A stretch of DNA of 64,000 nt, taken from contig JAKLFY010000001.1 of NCBI GenBank assembly GCA_022710935.1, positions 1-64,000 on the forward strand, in the 5' to 3' direction. How positions within the stretch are numbered: position 1 is the stretch's first letter; every line of letters begins with the position of its first letter. Shown one piece after another: positions 52,092-61,072 of this stretch. The notes beneath the pieces were generated by a model. The model worked only from the letters and a program-made list of their open reading frames with translations, was not told the origin of the DNA and did no database searches. Source of the DNA: Verrucomicrobiota bacterium. Lineage in GTDB: Bacteria; Verrucomicrobiota; Verrucomicrobiia; Limisphaerales; J093. The translations under genes were made by a program, and so were the position numbers.

Positions 52092-52871
52092 AATCGCGCC
52101 GCCCACGAGAATTCGGTACCATCCGAATCCGTTGAAGGTGTGGCTTTGCACGAAGCGGAGCAGCCATTTCACCGAAAGAAACGCCGTGATCGCCGAGGCG
52201 ATCGAGCCGATCAGGACGAGCGACCAGTCGATGGCGAAGCCGGGCGGCGTTTCATGGAAGTCCATGAACTCCTTGACCGCCGCGGCCAGAAGAGTCGGCA
52301 AGCCCAGCATAAACGAGAACTCGGTCGCCTGGGGCCGCGCCAAACCCATGGCCAGCGCCAGCAAAATGGTCGATCCCGACCGCGACAGGCCCGGGAAAGC
52401 CGCCGCCAGCAACTGGCCGCCCGCCACGGCCAGGGCAATCCACCAGGTGACTTCGGTGCCGGGCTTGTGGTTCTTGAGCCATCGCTCGACGAGCAGAAAG
52501 AGAACGCCGCCGAGAAAGGTGGCCAGAGCGATCGGCATGATTGTCTTCGGCAAACGCATGCCCAGTTCCTTCAGCAGATAGCCCCCGAGCACCGTCAACA
52601 TGAAACCGGCCGCAAGCTTCAGCATGTAATCGCGCGATTGCGGCTCGCGCCAGTTGCGCGCCAGTCCGACCAGTTTGTTCCAGAACAGCAGCAGCACGGC
52701 GACGACGGCAGCGGGCTGGATGATGACGGTGAAGAGGTCAGACTGCAAAAAGGGCGACTCGATCGGCAGCCAGTGTCCGGCCAGCAGAAGATGGCCAGTC
52801 GAGGAAATGGGCAGAAACTCGGTCACTCCCTCGACAATCCCCAGGATGAGCGCTGCAAGCCAGTTGTCCAT
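52074..52871 (-). CDS. uppP: Undecaprenyl-diphosphatase
   Basis: Removes a phosphate from undecaprenyl diphosphate to recycle the lipid carrier of cell-wall synthesis. The ATG at 52871 gives 265 residues. The two active-site motifs are EGVTEFLPISSTGHL and PGLSRSGSTIL, on a hydrophobic protein with about eight helices. Convergent with the epimerase gene, which it overlaps by 18 bp. Confidence 0.96.
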   Translation of the reverse strand: MDNWLAALILGIVEGVTEFLPISSTGHLLLAGHWLPIESPFLQSDLFTVIIQPAAVVAVLLLFWNKLVGLARNWREPQSRDYMLKLAAGFMLTVLGGYLLKELGMRLPKTIMPIALATFLGGVLFLLVERWLKNHKPGTEVTWWIALAVAGGQLLAAAFPGLSRSGSTILLALAMGLARPQATEFSFMLGLPTLLAAAVKEFMDFHETPPGFAIDWSLVLIGSIASAITAFLSVKWLLRFVQSHTFNGFGWYRILVGGAILLFAR

Positions 52872-53028
52872 GTCGCGTGCTGTTAGACGTGAAAACCGCC
52901 GCGCTGGCAAGCGACAAACCGGGAGTATGCCTTGGGCTGAGTTCTGTCGCAGCAGGGTCAACGGGTGTCACCAGGGTGATCGCCGCGTCAGAGCACCCGC
53001 TCAACAAGCTGTTCAGGCTCATGGTGCC

Positions 53029-53053
53029 GGCCGCGTGCCCCCACGCGGCGCAA
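53029..53053. repeat. Fragment of family B repeat
   Basis: GGCCGCGTGCCCCCACGCGG followed by CGCAA matches the third internal hairpin of family B and the bases after it. The rest of the element is missing, so this is a truncated copy in the uppP-esterase spacer. Confidence 0.6.
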
Positions 53054-53113
53054 CGACAGTTCGCTGAGGATTTGCGTCTTGAGTGCCGCTGCGATTCGCC
53101 TGATCGTCGCCGT

Positions 53114-55129
53114 ATGCAAACTCTCCCGGCTTTGAAGCGCGCCTCTCAGGCGACGCTCCTGCTGCTGGCGGCTGCGCCCGCCCTGGCGGCGGCCATCCCG
53201 CCTCCAGCCTCTCCAGCCGATGACGCGCTGTCCCGGTACTTCGCCGCGGAAACAGACCGGCTCGAACGCGCCTGTCTGTCCGAGATCCACACCATCGAGG
53301 ATTGGCAGGCACGGCGAGCCGAGTACCGCCGGCAGCTTCAGGATATGCTCGGATTGTCGCCCTGGCCGCTGCGAGGCGACCTTCGGAGCACCGTGACCGG
53401 CATGATCGAGCACGACCAGTTCCGGGTCGAGAACCTGCATTTCCAGTCGATGCCAGGCCTGTACGTGACGGCGAATCTCTATCTGCCCAAGACGGCGGCG
53501 GGCAAGCTGCCGGGCATCCTGTACGTCTGCGGTCACAGCCGGGTGGCCACCAACGGGGTGAGCTGCGGCAGCAAGACCGGCTATCAGCATCATGGCGCCT
53601 GGTTCGCCCGAAACGGCTATGTCTGCCTGACGATCGACACGGTCCAACTGGGAGAAATCGAAGGCCTCCACCACGGCACCTATCGCGAGGGACTGTGGTG
53701 GTGGAATGCGCGCGGGTACACCCCCGCCGGAATCGAAACCTGGAACGGCATCCGCGCCCTGGATTACCTGGTGTCGCGTCCGGAGGTCGATCCGGCCCGT
53801 TTGGGCGTGACCGGGCGCTCCGGCGGCGGGGCCTACAGTTGGTTCGTGGCCGCGCTGGACGAGCGCGTGCAAGTGGCTGCTCCCGTTGCCGGCATCACCG
53901 ACCTTCGCAACCACGTGGTCGACGGCGTCGTCGAGGGCCACTGCGACTGCATGTTCGTCGTCAACACTCATCGTTGGGATTATCCGTTGCTCGCCGCCTT
54001 GATTGCCCCGCGTCCGTTGCTGCTCGCCAACTCCGACAAGGACACCATCTTCCCCCTGGACGGAGTCCTGCGCACGCATCGAAAGGTGCGGCGGATCTAC
54101 GAACTGCATGGCGCGGCGGCCAGGTTCGGCCTGTTGATCACCGAGGGGCCCCACCGCGACACCCAGGATCTCCAGGTGCCTGTTTTTCGCTGGATGAATC
54201 GCTGGCTTAAGGATGACCAATCGGCCATCGATGCCATCGCGGAGAAGTTCTTTCATCCGCTCGACCTGCGCGTGTTTGACACGCTTCCTGCCGATGCGAT
54301 CAACACGAACATCCACGAGCACCTTGTTCCCCGAGCCCAGCCGATGCCGGACGGGCTGGACGCATCGTTGCAGAAGGCCTGGCTGACCGAGCGCGTCGCT
54401 GCCGCGCGCGCTCAGTGTTTCGCCGGTTGGCCTGCGCAGCCTTCCCCCCTGGACCTCAAGCCCGCCATCCGCGCCGAATGCGACGGGCTCCTGTTCCGCG
54501 CATGGGACTTCACGAGCCAGCCTGAGGTTGTCTTGCGGCTCTATGCGCTCAGTCGAGTCGGAGTCGAAGAACCCGACCGGATTACCCTCCGGAGTCTGGA
54601 CGCCAGGGAGTGGACCAGGTGGCTCGCGGCCCTCAGCGGGGCCTTTGCGGTCGAACTGGGCGACGAACGCTCCGCCCTGGGGACGAACCACGTGGCCTCC
54701 GATCCCGAGGCATGGACTGCCCTGGCCAAATCCGTCGCTGGCAACGCATCGGCCTGCTTCTGGCTCGCCCCGCGGGGGATCGGCCTGAACGCGTGGAGCG
54801 GCGATGCCGCCAAAGCGCGGCAGATTCGGCGTCGTTTCATGCTCGTCGGCCAGACTCTCGATGCGATGCGCGTCTGGGACATCCGCCGCGCTGTTGGCGT
54901 CGTGCAGGGACTTTGTCCGGGTGTTCCGGTGGCGCTCGAAGGCCAAGGCAACATGGGAGTCAATGTCCTGTACGCCTCGCTCTTCGAGTCCGGACCCGAT
55001 CGGCTGATTCTGCGCGATCTCCCGGCTTCGCATCGGGAAGGGCCGGATTACCTCAACGTGCTGCGCGTCTGGGATCTTCCCGACGCTCTGACTGCCGCGC
55101 GCAACCGGTGCACCGTGGAGACGCAGTGA
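53114..55129 (+). CDS. Exported acetyl-xylan-esterase-like alpha/beta hydrolase
   Basis: The ATG at 53114 precedes a signal peptide (ATLLLLAAAPALAA), giving 671 residues. The first half is an alpha/beta hydrolase: GILYVCGHSRVA near the oxyanion region, the nucleophile in VTGRSGGGAYSW, the acid in NSDKDTIFPL and the histidine in EGPHRDTQD. The second half (about 400-671) looks like a degenerate repeat of the same fold without a clear catalytic set. Relatives deacetylate hemicellulose; the substrate here is inferred. Confidence 0.82.
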   Translation: MQTLPALKRASQATLLLLAAAPALAAAIPPPASPADDALSRYFAAETDRLERACLSEIHTIEDWQARRAEYRRQLQDMLGLSPWPLRGDLRSTVTGMIEHDQFRVENLHFQSMPGLYVTANLYLPKTAAGKLPGILYVCGHSRVATNGVSCGSKTGYQHHGAWFARNGYVCLTIDTVQLGEIEGLHHGTYREGLWWWNARGYTPAGIETWNGIRALDYLVSRPEVDPARLGVTGRSGGGAYSWFVAALDERVQVAAPVAGITDLRNHVVDGVVEGHCDCMFVVNTHRWDYPLLAALIAPRPLLLANSDKDTIFPLDGVLRTHRKVRRIYELHGAAARFGLLITEGPHRDTQDLQVPVFRWMNRWLKDDQSAIDAIAEKFFHPLDLRVFDTLPADAINTNIHEHLVPRAQPMPDGLDASLQKAWLTERVAAARAQCFAGWPAQPSPLDLKPAIRAECDGLLFRAWDFTSQPEVVLRLYALSRVGVEEPDRITLRSLDAREWTRWLAALSGAFAVELGDERSALGTNHVASDPEAWTALAKSVAGNASACFWLAPRGIGLNAWSGDAAKARQIRRRFMLVGQTLDAMRVWDIRRAVGVVQGLCPGVPVALEGQGNMGVNVLYASLFESGPDRLILRDLPASHREGPDYLNVLRVWDLPDALTAARNRCTVETQ

Positions 55130-55140
55130 TTCAGGCCCTC

Positions 55141-55231
55141 GGGGTCACATCTTCATATTTGACATTTGCCCGGCCATCCCGGGTGACGGCAGCTCGTCCG
55201 ATCCAATTGTCAACTATGAAGATGTGACCCC
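55141..55231. repeat. Family C palindromic element, left copy
   Basis: The 17-bp arms GGGGTCACATCTTCATA and TATGAAGATGTGACCCC are perfect. The inside contains TTTGACATTTGCCCGG and CCAATTGTCAAC. The copy at 55964-56052 is the same element in reverse complement with a few substitutions and two fewer outer bases. It starts 11 bp after the esterase stop. Confidence 0.9.
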
Positions 55232-55238
55232 ACACCAA

Positions 55239-55646
55239 TTACGGCTTCACGGTGAAACCGGCCTGGGCGAAATGCCGATCGGTGGTCAGGACCTCGCGGA
55301 GCTTGAGTTCCCGCATCACCACGAAGCTGGTGCAATCCGTGAACGAGAAGTCCTTGTCGCGGTACCGGAAAAACAACGCGCGTGCCTTGTCCGCCCGCGC
55401 CAAGCTGATGTGCTCCCATTCGAGCCGCTGACTGGCGTCCACTTGCTGCCACCAGGCCTCAGCCGCGTTGAGACCCAGGCGCATTCGCATCAGCGTCAGG
55501 GTCTCGTCCGCCACGTAGTCCGTTGTGATCAAGACGCCGCCCGCCTGGAACCAGGCATCCCGCGCGGCCATCGCCCGGTCGTGGGCCGGATCGGCTTCGT
55601 CCGCGCAGGCGACCCATCCAGCCGTGTCGACAAACAGGGTCTTCAT
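55239..55646 (-). CDS. PIN-domain toxin (VapC family)
   Basis: 135 residues. PIN RNase acids are visible: Asp7 in FVDTAGW, Glu in VADETLTLMRMR, Asp in FSFTDCTSFVVM and Asp in LTTDRHFAQAG. VapC toxins cut tRNA or rRNA when free of antitoxin. The ATG overlaps the antitoxin stop (ATGA), the standard antitoxin-first order. The pair is bracketed by family C palindromes. Confidence 0.93.
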   Translation of the reverse strand: MKTLFVDTAGWVACADEADPAHDRAMAARDAWFQAGGVLITTDYVADETLTLMRMRLGLNAAEAWWQQVDASQRLEWEHISLARADKARALFFRYRDKDFSFTDCTSFVVMRELKLREVLTTDRHFAQAGFTVKP

Positions 55647-55891
55647 GCCCGGTAAAGAAGGTCATCATGATCGGCAGCCGAACGGTGGTCGGTCGATCGC
55701 CCCAATGGCTTCGCTCGGTACAGCGGTTCATCGTCCACTTTGCCCCTGGGAGCGCCGGTGGCGCCCACAGGGATCACCTGGAACGCGGGCCGGCTTCGGT
55801 AAAGCACCGTAAACCGGGCGCCGCGCCGGACCCGTTCCACCACGTCCGGCAGCGAGGCGCGCAGTTCTTTGGCGTTGATGATCGTATTCAC
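55643..55891 (-). CDS. Phd/YefM-type antitoxin
   Basis: 82 residues. MNTIINAKELRASLPDVVER and FTVLYRSRPAFQVIPV match the Phd/YefM DNA-binding N-terminus, and the C-terminus is polar and presumably binds the toxin. It should repress its own promoter upstream of 55891. Partner: the PIN toxin coupled downstream. Confidence 0.88.
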   Translation of the reverse strand: MNTIINAKELRASLPDVVERVRRGARFTVLYRSRPAFQVIPVGATGAPRGKVDDEPLYRAKPLGRSTDHRSAADHDDLLYRA

Positions 55892-55963
55892 TGGTTCACC
55901 TTAAGTTGACCCGGAAGCGGAGTCAACGCCGGACTGGCTGCTGCAGCGGGTGGGGGGTGCTTA

Positions 55964-56052
55964 GGGTCACATCTTCATAGTTGACAATTCGATCGGACGA
56001 GCCGCGGTCCCCCGGGAATGCCGGGCAAATGTCAAATATGAAGATGTGACCC
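55964..56052. repeat. Family C palindromic element, right copy
   Basis: Arms GGGTCACATCTTCATA and TATGAAGATGTGACCC are perfect. Taken as reverse complement it aligns with the left copy over its whole length, with differences only in the loop. It touches the TAA stop of the beta-helix gene at 56053-56055. Confidence 0.9.
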
Positions 56053-58137
56053 TTAGTCCACGGCGAGACCGTCCAGCCAGACGGTGAACGGATCGCCGCC
56101 CCACGAGTCGACGGCCAGGCTCACGGCGTCGATGCGGGCCAGATTAATCTCGCCGGTGACGCGGCGTTCCCAACGGGCGTCTCCCGCCAGCGGGATCACA
56201 ATCGGCATCCATTGCCACCGGGCCTCACTGAAGGGCGGGTCGTTCAGGAGGTTGGCGTCCTTCGCGGGTTTGTATTCAAGCGTGCCACGGCTGCCCAAGA
56301 GCCGCACCACCGGTCCGGCGTTTTGCCATCCGGGCACGTTTGGATTCTGCGCCTTAATCCAGAAGCGCAACTCGCGCCTGCCGCTCCAATCCCATCCTGC
56401 GTCCCGGGAGGCGGGATAGACGACTGTTGCGTAGGCGCCGGGATACGGATTGGGCGAGAAGCGCAGCGCGCAGCGTCCGATCAGGCCCGGGGCGTCCTCG
56501 GCGAACCGGACGCGTCCCCGCCCCTGGTCGTTGCCTTCGAGTTCGAAGTCCCAGAGGTCGGCGGGGCCTTCGGTGCCAAGCTCCTCCCTGACGGGGGCGA
56601 CGACCAGCAGATCGCGCCATGCCATCGCGGCCCGGAGGCCGTTGTGAACAGTCAAGCCGAGGCGCTGAAAGCCCGGCTGTGTGAACACGCGTTCGAACTG
56701 AGCCCCCTGGCTGGCGGCGCCATCGAGCCACCAATGAAACTGGAGGGGGCGCCCGGTCGGATCGGCGCTCGATGAGGCATCGAAACGAGCGGGTTGGCCA
56801 CTGAATACAACGTCCGGCCCCGCGAGATCGGCTGTTGGCGCGAGGGCGGGGGCAGGGGAGGGCGGCAGCTGGATGAGGTCTGTGGTGTCCTGGATCAGAT
56901 CGCCCTCGGAGTTATTGGCCAGCGTGTTTCCGGCGAGCAGGATGGCGTTGCCCCATCGGCCCCAGATCCCGAAGCGATTGTTGGCGATGCGGTTGCCCTG
57001 GACAATCCAATGCTCGGTGCGCCATGCGGCGCCTTTCGAGGCGGCGTCGCCGCGGAACGCGATGCCCGCGCCATGGTTGTCGTGAAGATCATTGCCCTCG
57101 ATGCGCGTGTGGCTCGAGGGTCCGCCGACGATCACGATTCCGCCATGGCCGAACCCCGGCTCCGGGGCGTTGTGGAAGCCGTCGGGGCGTCCATTGAAGG
57201 CCGCTTCGTTGCCGATGAGGGTGGTGTGATCGCTGCCTCCAAGCCAGAATCCGTAGCTCCCGTGATTGGCGCGGTTGCGAATGAACGTGTTGCCGGGGCT
57301 CCAGGACTCGACGCAATTGTTGTTCGCGTAGGACGTGTCGTTTTCCACGAACAGATTGCCGCGCGACACCCAGCGGTTGAGCGGGCGGATGAAGATCCCG
57401 TCCCCTCCGTGCGTGATGTCGTTGCGATACCAGGAGTTGTCGTCTGAGCCGGTCTCAATCAGCACGCCGGTCGAGTCGCGCGCATGGACCTCGCCGGCGG
57501 CACGATCGATACGCAGACTGTAGGAGAGGTTGTTTTGCATGAACTTGTTCCGGCACGAGCGCCACAGCTTCGCGCATGTGTTCGAGCAGCGGGAGAAGTC
57601 GTTGTCGGCAATCAGATTGTCGTCCGAGTGGATCAGGTGGAGGCCGTCCCAGACGCGGTTGGCGCGGTTGCGCCGATGCACAGTCTGCCGAACGCGGTCG
57701 AGCAGGATGCCGCCGCGTGCGGGCAACTCGCCCCAACCGTGCCCCGGGTTGTGATAGTTGTCGGAGAAATCACAGTCTTCGACAACAGCCCCTTCGACCT
57801 GGCGCAGCACCAGGCCTGTGGCAAAGCCGCGGACATTCAGATTCTTGAGCGTTACGTCGGCGGCGCCCTCGATCAGGACGCCGATTCCCGCCGATTCGAG
57901 GGATTCGGGATCGCCGATCCGTCCGGGTCCCACCAGGGTGGCGCCCTGGCCATCGATGGTGACGTGGCTTGCGCGCACCAGGAGGCGGAGACTGTTCGAG
58001 GATCCGGGAGCGAAAACGAAATCGTTCGTGATCACAAGCGCACGCACCCCGGATTCGTCCGAGTTGGCCGACACGAGGTGTCCGACCGCGAGGCAGACCG
58101 CCAGAAACCTCATTCCGATGCGCAGCGATGATGTCAT
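56053..58137 (-). CDS. Exported right-handed beta-helix protein
   Basis: The ATG at 58137 precedes a signal-like stretch (MRFLAVCLAVGHLVSA), giving 694 residues. Parallel beta-helix repeats run from about 50 to 430 (VTIDGQGATLVGPG, HLIHSDDNLIADNDFSRCSN, GNTFIRNRANHGSYGFWLGG, GNRIANNRFGIWGRWGNAIL), similar to NosD/CASH-type lyases. A PKD-like domain (DVVFSGQPARFDASSSADPT) and a C-terminal jelly-roll-like domain follow. Probably binds or cleaves polysaccharides outside the cell. Confidence 0.85.
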   Translation of the reverse strand: MTSSLRIGMRFLAVCLAVGHLVSANSDESGVRALVITNDFVFAPGSSNSLRLLVRASHVTIDGQGATLVGPGRIGDPESLESAGIGVLIEGAADVTLKNLNVRGFATGLVLRQVEGAVVEDCDFSDNYHNPGHGWGELPARGGILLDRVRQTVHRRNRANRVWDGLHLIHSDDNLIADNDFSRCSNTCAKLWRSCRNKFMQNNLSYSLRIDRAAGEVHARDSTGVLIETGSDDNSWYRNDITHGGDGIFIRPLNRWVSRGNLFVENDTSYANNNCVESWSPGNTFIRNRANHGSYGFWLGGSDHTTLIGNEAAFNGRPDGFHNAPEPGFGHGGIVIVGGPSSHTRIEGNDLHDNHGAGIAFRGDAASKGAAWRTEHWIVQGNRIANNRFGIWGRWGNAILLAGNTLANNSEGDLIQDTTDLIQLPPSPAPALAPTADLAGPDVVFSGQPARFDASSSADPTGRPLQFHWWLDGAASQGAQFERVFTQPGFQRLGLTVHNGLRAAMAWRDLLVVAPVREELGTEGPADLWDFELEGNDQGRGRVRFAEDAPGLIGRCALRFSPNPYPGAYATVVYPASRDAGWDWSGRRELRFWIKAQNPNVPGWQNAGPVVRLLGSRGTLEYKPAKDANLLNDPPFSEARWQWMPIVIPLAGDARWERRVTGEINLARIDAVSLAVDSWGGDPFTVWLDGLAVD

Positions 58138-58265
58138 TGCGCGATTAACCGGGGGTGAACGGAACCCGTCAAGCCTGCAGGCGCGTCCTGCGGCGTCGTC
58201 TTTGCTTTTTGGCGGAGTCGATTGCACATTTGCGGCAGAGAGAAAAGCAAACTGGGATTTCGAAT

Positions 58266-58613
58266 ATGCCTGAACACACGGAAACGAAACAGGTCGGCCT
58301 GTCCGGCGCGACCGCAACCGCTGCCACGGCGTTGGCCCAATACCAGGATCATGCCATCGTGAGCCGCGAAGTGATTCGCAAGGCGACGGGGGGCGTGACG
58401 GCCTTCGCGTTCGACGCGGGCCAGCGTTTGAGTGAGCACACTGCGCCGTTCGACGCGCTGGTGCACGTGCTCGAAGGGGAAGCGGAGATCCGGATCAACG
58501 GCCAGCCGTACCGGGTGCCGGCCGGCCAGATGATCCTCATGCCGGCGAACCAGCCGCATTCGGTCGAGGCCGTCCAGCGGTTCAAGATGCTGCTGATCAT
58601 GATTCGCTCGTGA
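58266..58613 (+). CDS. Small cupin protein
   Basis: 115 residues. The two cupin motifs are LSEHTAPFDALVHVLEGEAE and MILMPANQPHSVEAVQRF, with His near residues 58 and 100 as likely metal ligands. Small cupins of this type often act as sugar or quercetin-like binding proteins or are of unknown function. Followed by a strong hairpin. Confidence 0.85.
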   Translation: MPEHTETKQVGLSGATATAATALAQYQDHAIVSREVIRKATGGVTAFAFDAGQRLSEHTAPFDALVHVLEGEAEIRINGQPYRVPAGQMILMPANQPHSVEAVQRFKMLLIMIRS

Positions 58614-58623
58614 GCGGAAAGAA

Positions 58624-58653
58624 AACGCCCGACTGCGCGGGCAGTCGGGCGTT
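58624..58653 (+). terminator. Hairpin after the cupin gene
   Basis: A perfect 12-bp stem AACGCCCGACTG (58624-58635) with CAGTCGGGCGTT (58642-58653). The T run is weak (ends in GTT), so termination in either direction is plausible but not certain. The next gene is convergent. Confidence 0.6.
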
Positions 58654-58710
58654 CGAAGCGAATGAATGTTGGTGGACGATCCGGGCCAGACAGGCCGTTG
58701 GACGTCGCGT

Positions 58711-60144
58711 CTAGGCTTCCCAGCCGGCTCGGTTGTTGCGGCTGACGAACTTCGCGGCTTGCGGCAGGTTGGGCGAGGTCATATTGGGCCCGTCCCACTC
58801 CATGCGGTAACCTTCGCCCACGCGCAGCGCGACGCAACCGAGCAGGATGATCTCGGTGAGGTACGCCGCGATGTCGAAGTTCGAGTAAGCGGGTGTGCCG
58901 TCCTTCATCATCCGGAACCATTCCTGCATGTGGCCCGGGGAGCGCGGAATGGACTGCGGGACGTCCTTGCACGCTTCGTGTTGGCCGCTGGACTTGAATT
59001 CGTCCTCGCCTTTCATGGCCAGGTAGAACTGGGCGCCGTAGTCATCGGGGGAGAACACTTTGCCCTTTTCGCCCACGATCAGGGCGCCGCTTCCGGGCAG
59101 GCCGCCCTGCGTGGCGATGATTTCCTTGGCGACTTCAGCGACGGGCCGAAGCGGCCTGATCTTTTCGCGAGCCGGCGCGCCGGGGACGGCCGGGGTGCCG
59201 CCCGGATTGCCGTCGTACCACCAGAACTTGAGGGGCGGGAGCCCTTCGCGTTCGGGGAACTCGAAGCGGATGCGGGAGGTCTCGGGGAAGGTCTCCGGAT
59301 AGACGCGCGAGGCGAGTTCGCACTCGACGAGGGTCGGGTAGCCGAGTTTCAGGGCGCGGAAGGGCATATTGACCGTGTGACAGGCCATGTCGCCCAGGGC
59401 GCCGGTGCCGAACTCGTACCATCCGCGCCAGGCGAACGTGTGGTAGATGCCATTCTTGTAGGGTCGCATGGCGGCGGGGCCGATCCAGGCGTCCCAATCC
59501 ACTCCGGCGGGCAGAGGATCATCGCCGGCGGGGCGGTCGTAGCCCTGGGGCCAGACCGGGCGATTGGACCAGACGTGCAGCTCGATCGGTTTGCCGATGA
59601 CGCCGGCCTGGATGACCTCGACGGCGCGGCGCAGGCCGGATTCGGCGCTGCCCTGGTTGCCCATTTGGGTGGCGAGTTTCTTCTCGGTGGCCAGTTGGCG
59701 CATGATCCGCGCTTCCTTGACGTTCTGGACAAGCGGCTTCTGACAGAAGCAATGCTTGCCCATCTTCATGGCGCGGATGGCGGCGACGCCATGGTTGTGG
59801 TCTGGAGTCGAGACCGTGACGGCGTCGATCTCCTTGCCCATTTCATCGAGCAGCTTGCGGTAGTCGCGGTATTGTTTGGCGTTTGGGAACTGCTTGCCTT
59901 TGCGGTCGAGGGTGCGCTGGTCGACGTCGCAGATGGCCACGATGTTGCCGCCGCAGTTGGCGGCGTCGCTGCTGTCGCTGTCGCCCTTGCCGCCGACGCC
60001 GATGCAGGCGATGTTGATGCGGTCGTTCGCGCCCTGCACATGGCCGATATACGGGAAGGCGAAGGAGGCCGCGCCGACCGCCGCGGTTGTGCGGGTCAGA
60101 AACTGTCGGCGATTCAACGAGGTGTGTGGTCTGTGTTTTTCCAT
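58711..60144 (-). CDS. Tat-exported Gfo/Idh/MocA oxidoreductase
   Basis: 477 residues. Signal SLNRRQFLTRTTAAVGAASF with twin arginine; Rossmann motif IACIGVGGKGDSDS; active-site motif HCFCQKPLVQNVKEAR with Gln in place of the usual Glu of EKP. The substrate domain contains YHTFAWRGWYEFGTGALGDM, typical of the verrucomicrobial/planctomycete subgroup. An exported sugar isomerase gene lies just upstream in the same direction, suggesting one pathway. Confidence 0.9.
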   Translation of the reverse strand: MEKHRPHTSLNRRQFLTRTTAAVGAASFAFPYIGHVQGANDRINIACIGVGGKGDSDSSDAANCGGNIVAICDVDQRTLDRKGKQFPNAKQYRDYRKLLDEMGKEIDAVTVSTPDHNHGVAAIRAMKMGKHCFCQKPLVQNVKEARIMRQLATEKKLATQMGNQGSAESGLRRAVEVIQAGVIGKPIELHVWSNRPVWPQGYDRPAGDDPLPAGVDWDAWIGPAAMRPYKNGIYHTFAWRGWYEFGTGALGDMACHTVNMPFRALKLGYPTLVECELASRVYPETFPETSRIRFEFPEREGLPPLKFWWYDGNPGGTPAVPGAPAREKIRPLRPVAEVAKEIIATQGGLPGSGALIVGEKGKVFSPDDYGAQFYLAMKGEDEFKSSGQHEACKDVPQSIPRSPGHMQEWFRMMKDGTPAYSNFDIAAYLTEIILLGCVALRVGEGYRMEWDGPNMTSPNLPQAAKFVSRNNRAGWEA

Positions 60145-60193
60145 AGTCTGATTTCAGGTAATCGCGCCTGGGCGCGGGTTGTCTGTTGCTGAA

Positions 60194-61072
60194 TCAAGGT
60201 TTGCCGTAGCCCCTCACGAAGCCGATGCACTGGCCAACTTCAGGCACGCTGTTGTCCCAGTTGTACTCGTATTCGATCGAGATATTGCCGGCAAAACCCT
60301 GGGCTGCGAGTTCATCGAGGCAGGCCCGGATATCGGCCACGCCGGTCCCAAACGGGACGTCGTGGGCGCCGGGGCCTTTCTGATGGAGATCCTTGAGATG
60401 GCTGCTCACGATGCGGCCTTTGAGAATCTTCAGACACTCGACCGGATCGAGATTCGAGCGCAGCCAGTGGCCGGTGTCGACGCAGGCCCCGATGCGCGGA
60501 TCGCGTCCCTTGGTCAATTCCACGATGTAGTTCGGATCCCAGACTTTGTAATTCGGGTTATTGGGCTGGCGCGGGTGATTGTGGTAACCGACCACCAGGT
60601 CATACTCCTTGACCAGCTTCTCGATCGTGTCGATCGACTCTGTCGATTCGGTTGTGATGCCGCGCATGCCCATCTTCTTGGCGAATGCGAAAATCTTGCG
60701 GGCGGCCGCTTCGTCCTTCGGGATGCCGACCACGCCGTAGTTGACCGCCATGATCTTATGCTCGGCCAGCTTGGCCTTGACCTTCGCAATGACTTCGTCG
60801 GAGACGTTGTGATCCCACCCGACACCCGGTTCCTCCTTGCTCAGCTTCTGGCCGGGGTAGAACTCGATCACCTTGGCTCCAGCGTGAGCCGTCTTCTCGA
60901 TCGCCTCGAACACGCTGAATCGGTTGAAGGTGTAGGCTTGGCATCCGATGGCGAATCCGCCCGTCTTGTACTCGTCGGGAATCGCCGGTTGGGCCAAGAG
61001 GTTGAGGGAGGTGATGGTCGTCAAGGTGGCCAGAGCCAACCCGCGACCCGTCCATAGCATCCAGGTCTTCAT
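60194..61072 (-). CDS. Exported sugar phosphate isomerase/epimerase-like protein
   Basis: The ATG at 61072 precedes a signal peptide (GLALATLTTITSLNLLA), giving 292 residues. An AP-endonuclease-type TIM barrel: GVVGIPKDEAAARKIFAFAK, LVVGYHNHPRQP, ACVDTGHWLRSNLDPVE, SSHLKDLHQKGPGAHDVPFG and NISIEYEYNWD contain the expected metal-binding His, Asp and Glu. Located 49 bp upstream of the exported oxidoreductase; together they resemble an exported sugar oxidation/isomerisation pair. Confidence 0.88.
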   Translation of the reverse strand: MKTWMLWTGRGLALATLTTITSLNLLAQPAIPDEYKTGGFAIGCQAYTFNRFSVFEAIEKTAHAGAKVIEFYPGQKLSKEEPGVGWDHNVSDEVIAKVKAKLAEHKIMAVNYGVVGIPKDEAAARKIFAFAKKMGMRGITTESTESIDTIEKLVKEYDLVVGYHNHPRQPNNPNYKVWDPNYIVELTKGRDPRIGACVDTGHWLRSNLDPVECLKILKGRIVSSHLKDLHQKGPGAHDVPFGTGVADIRACLDELAAQGFAGNISIEYEYNWDNSVPEVGQCIGFVRGYGKP

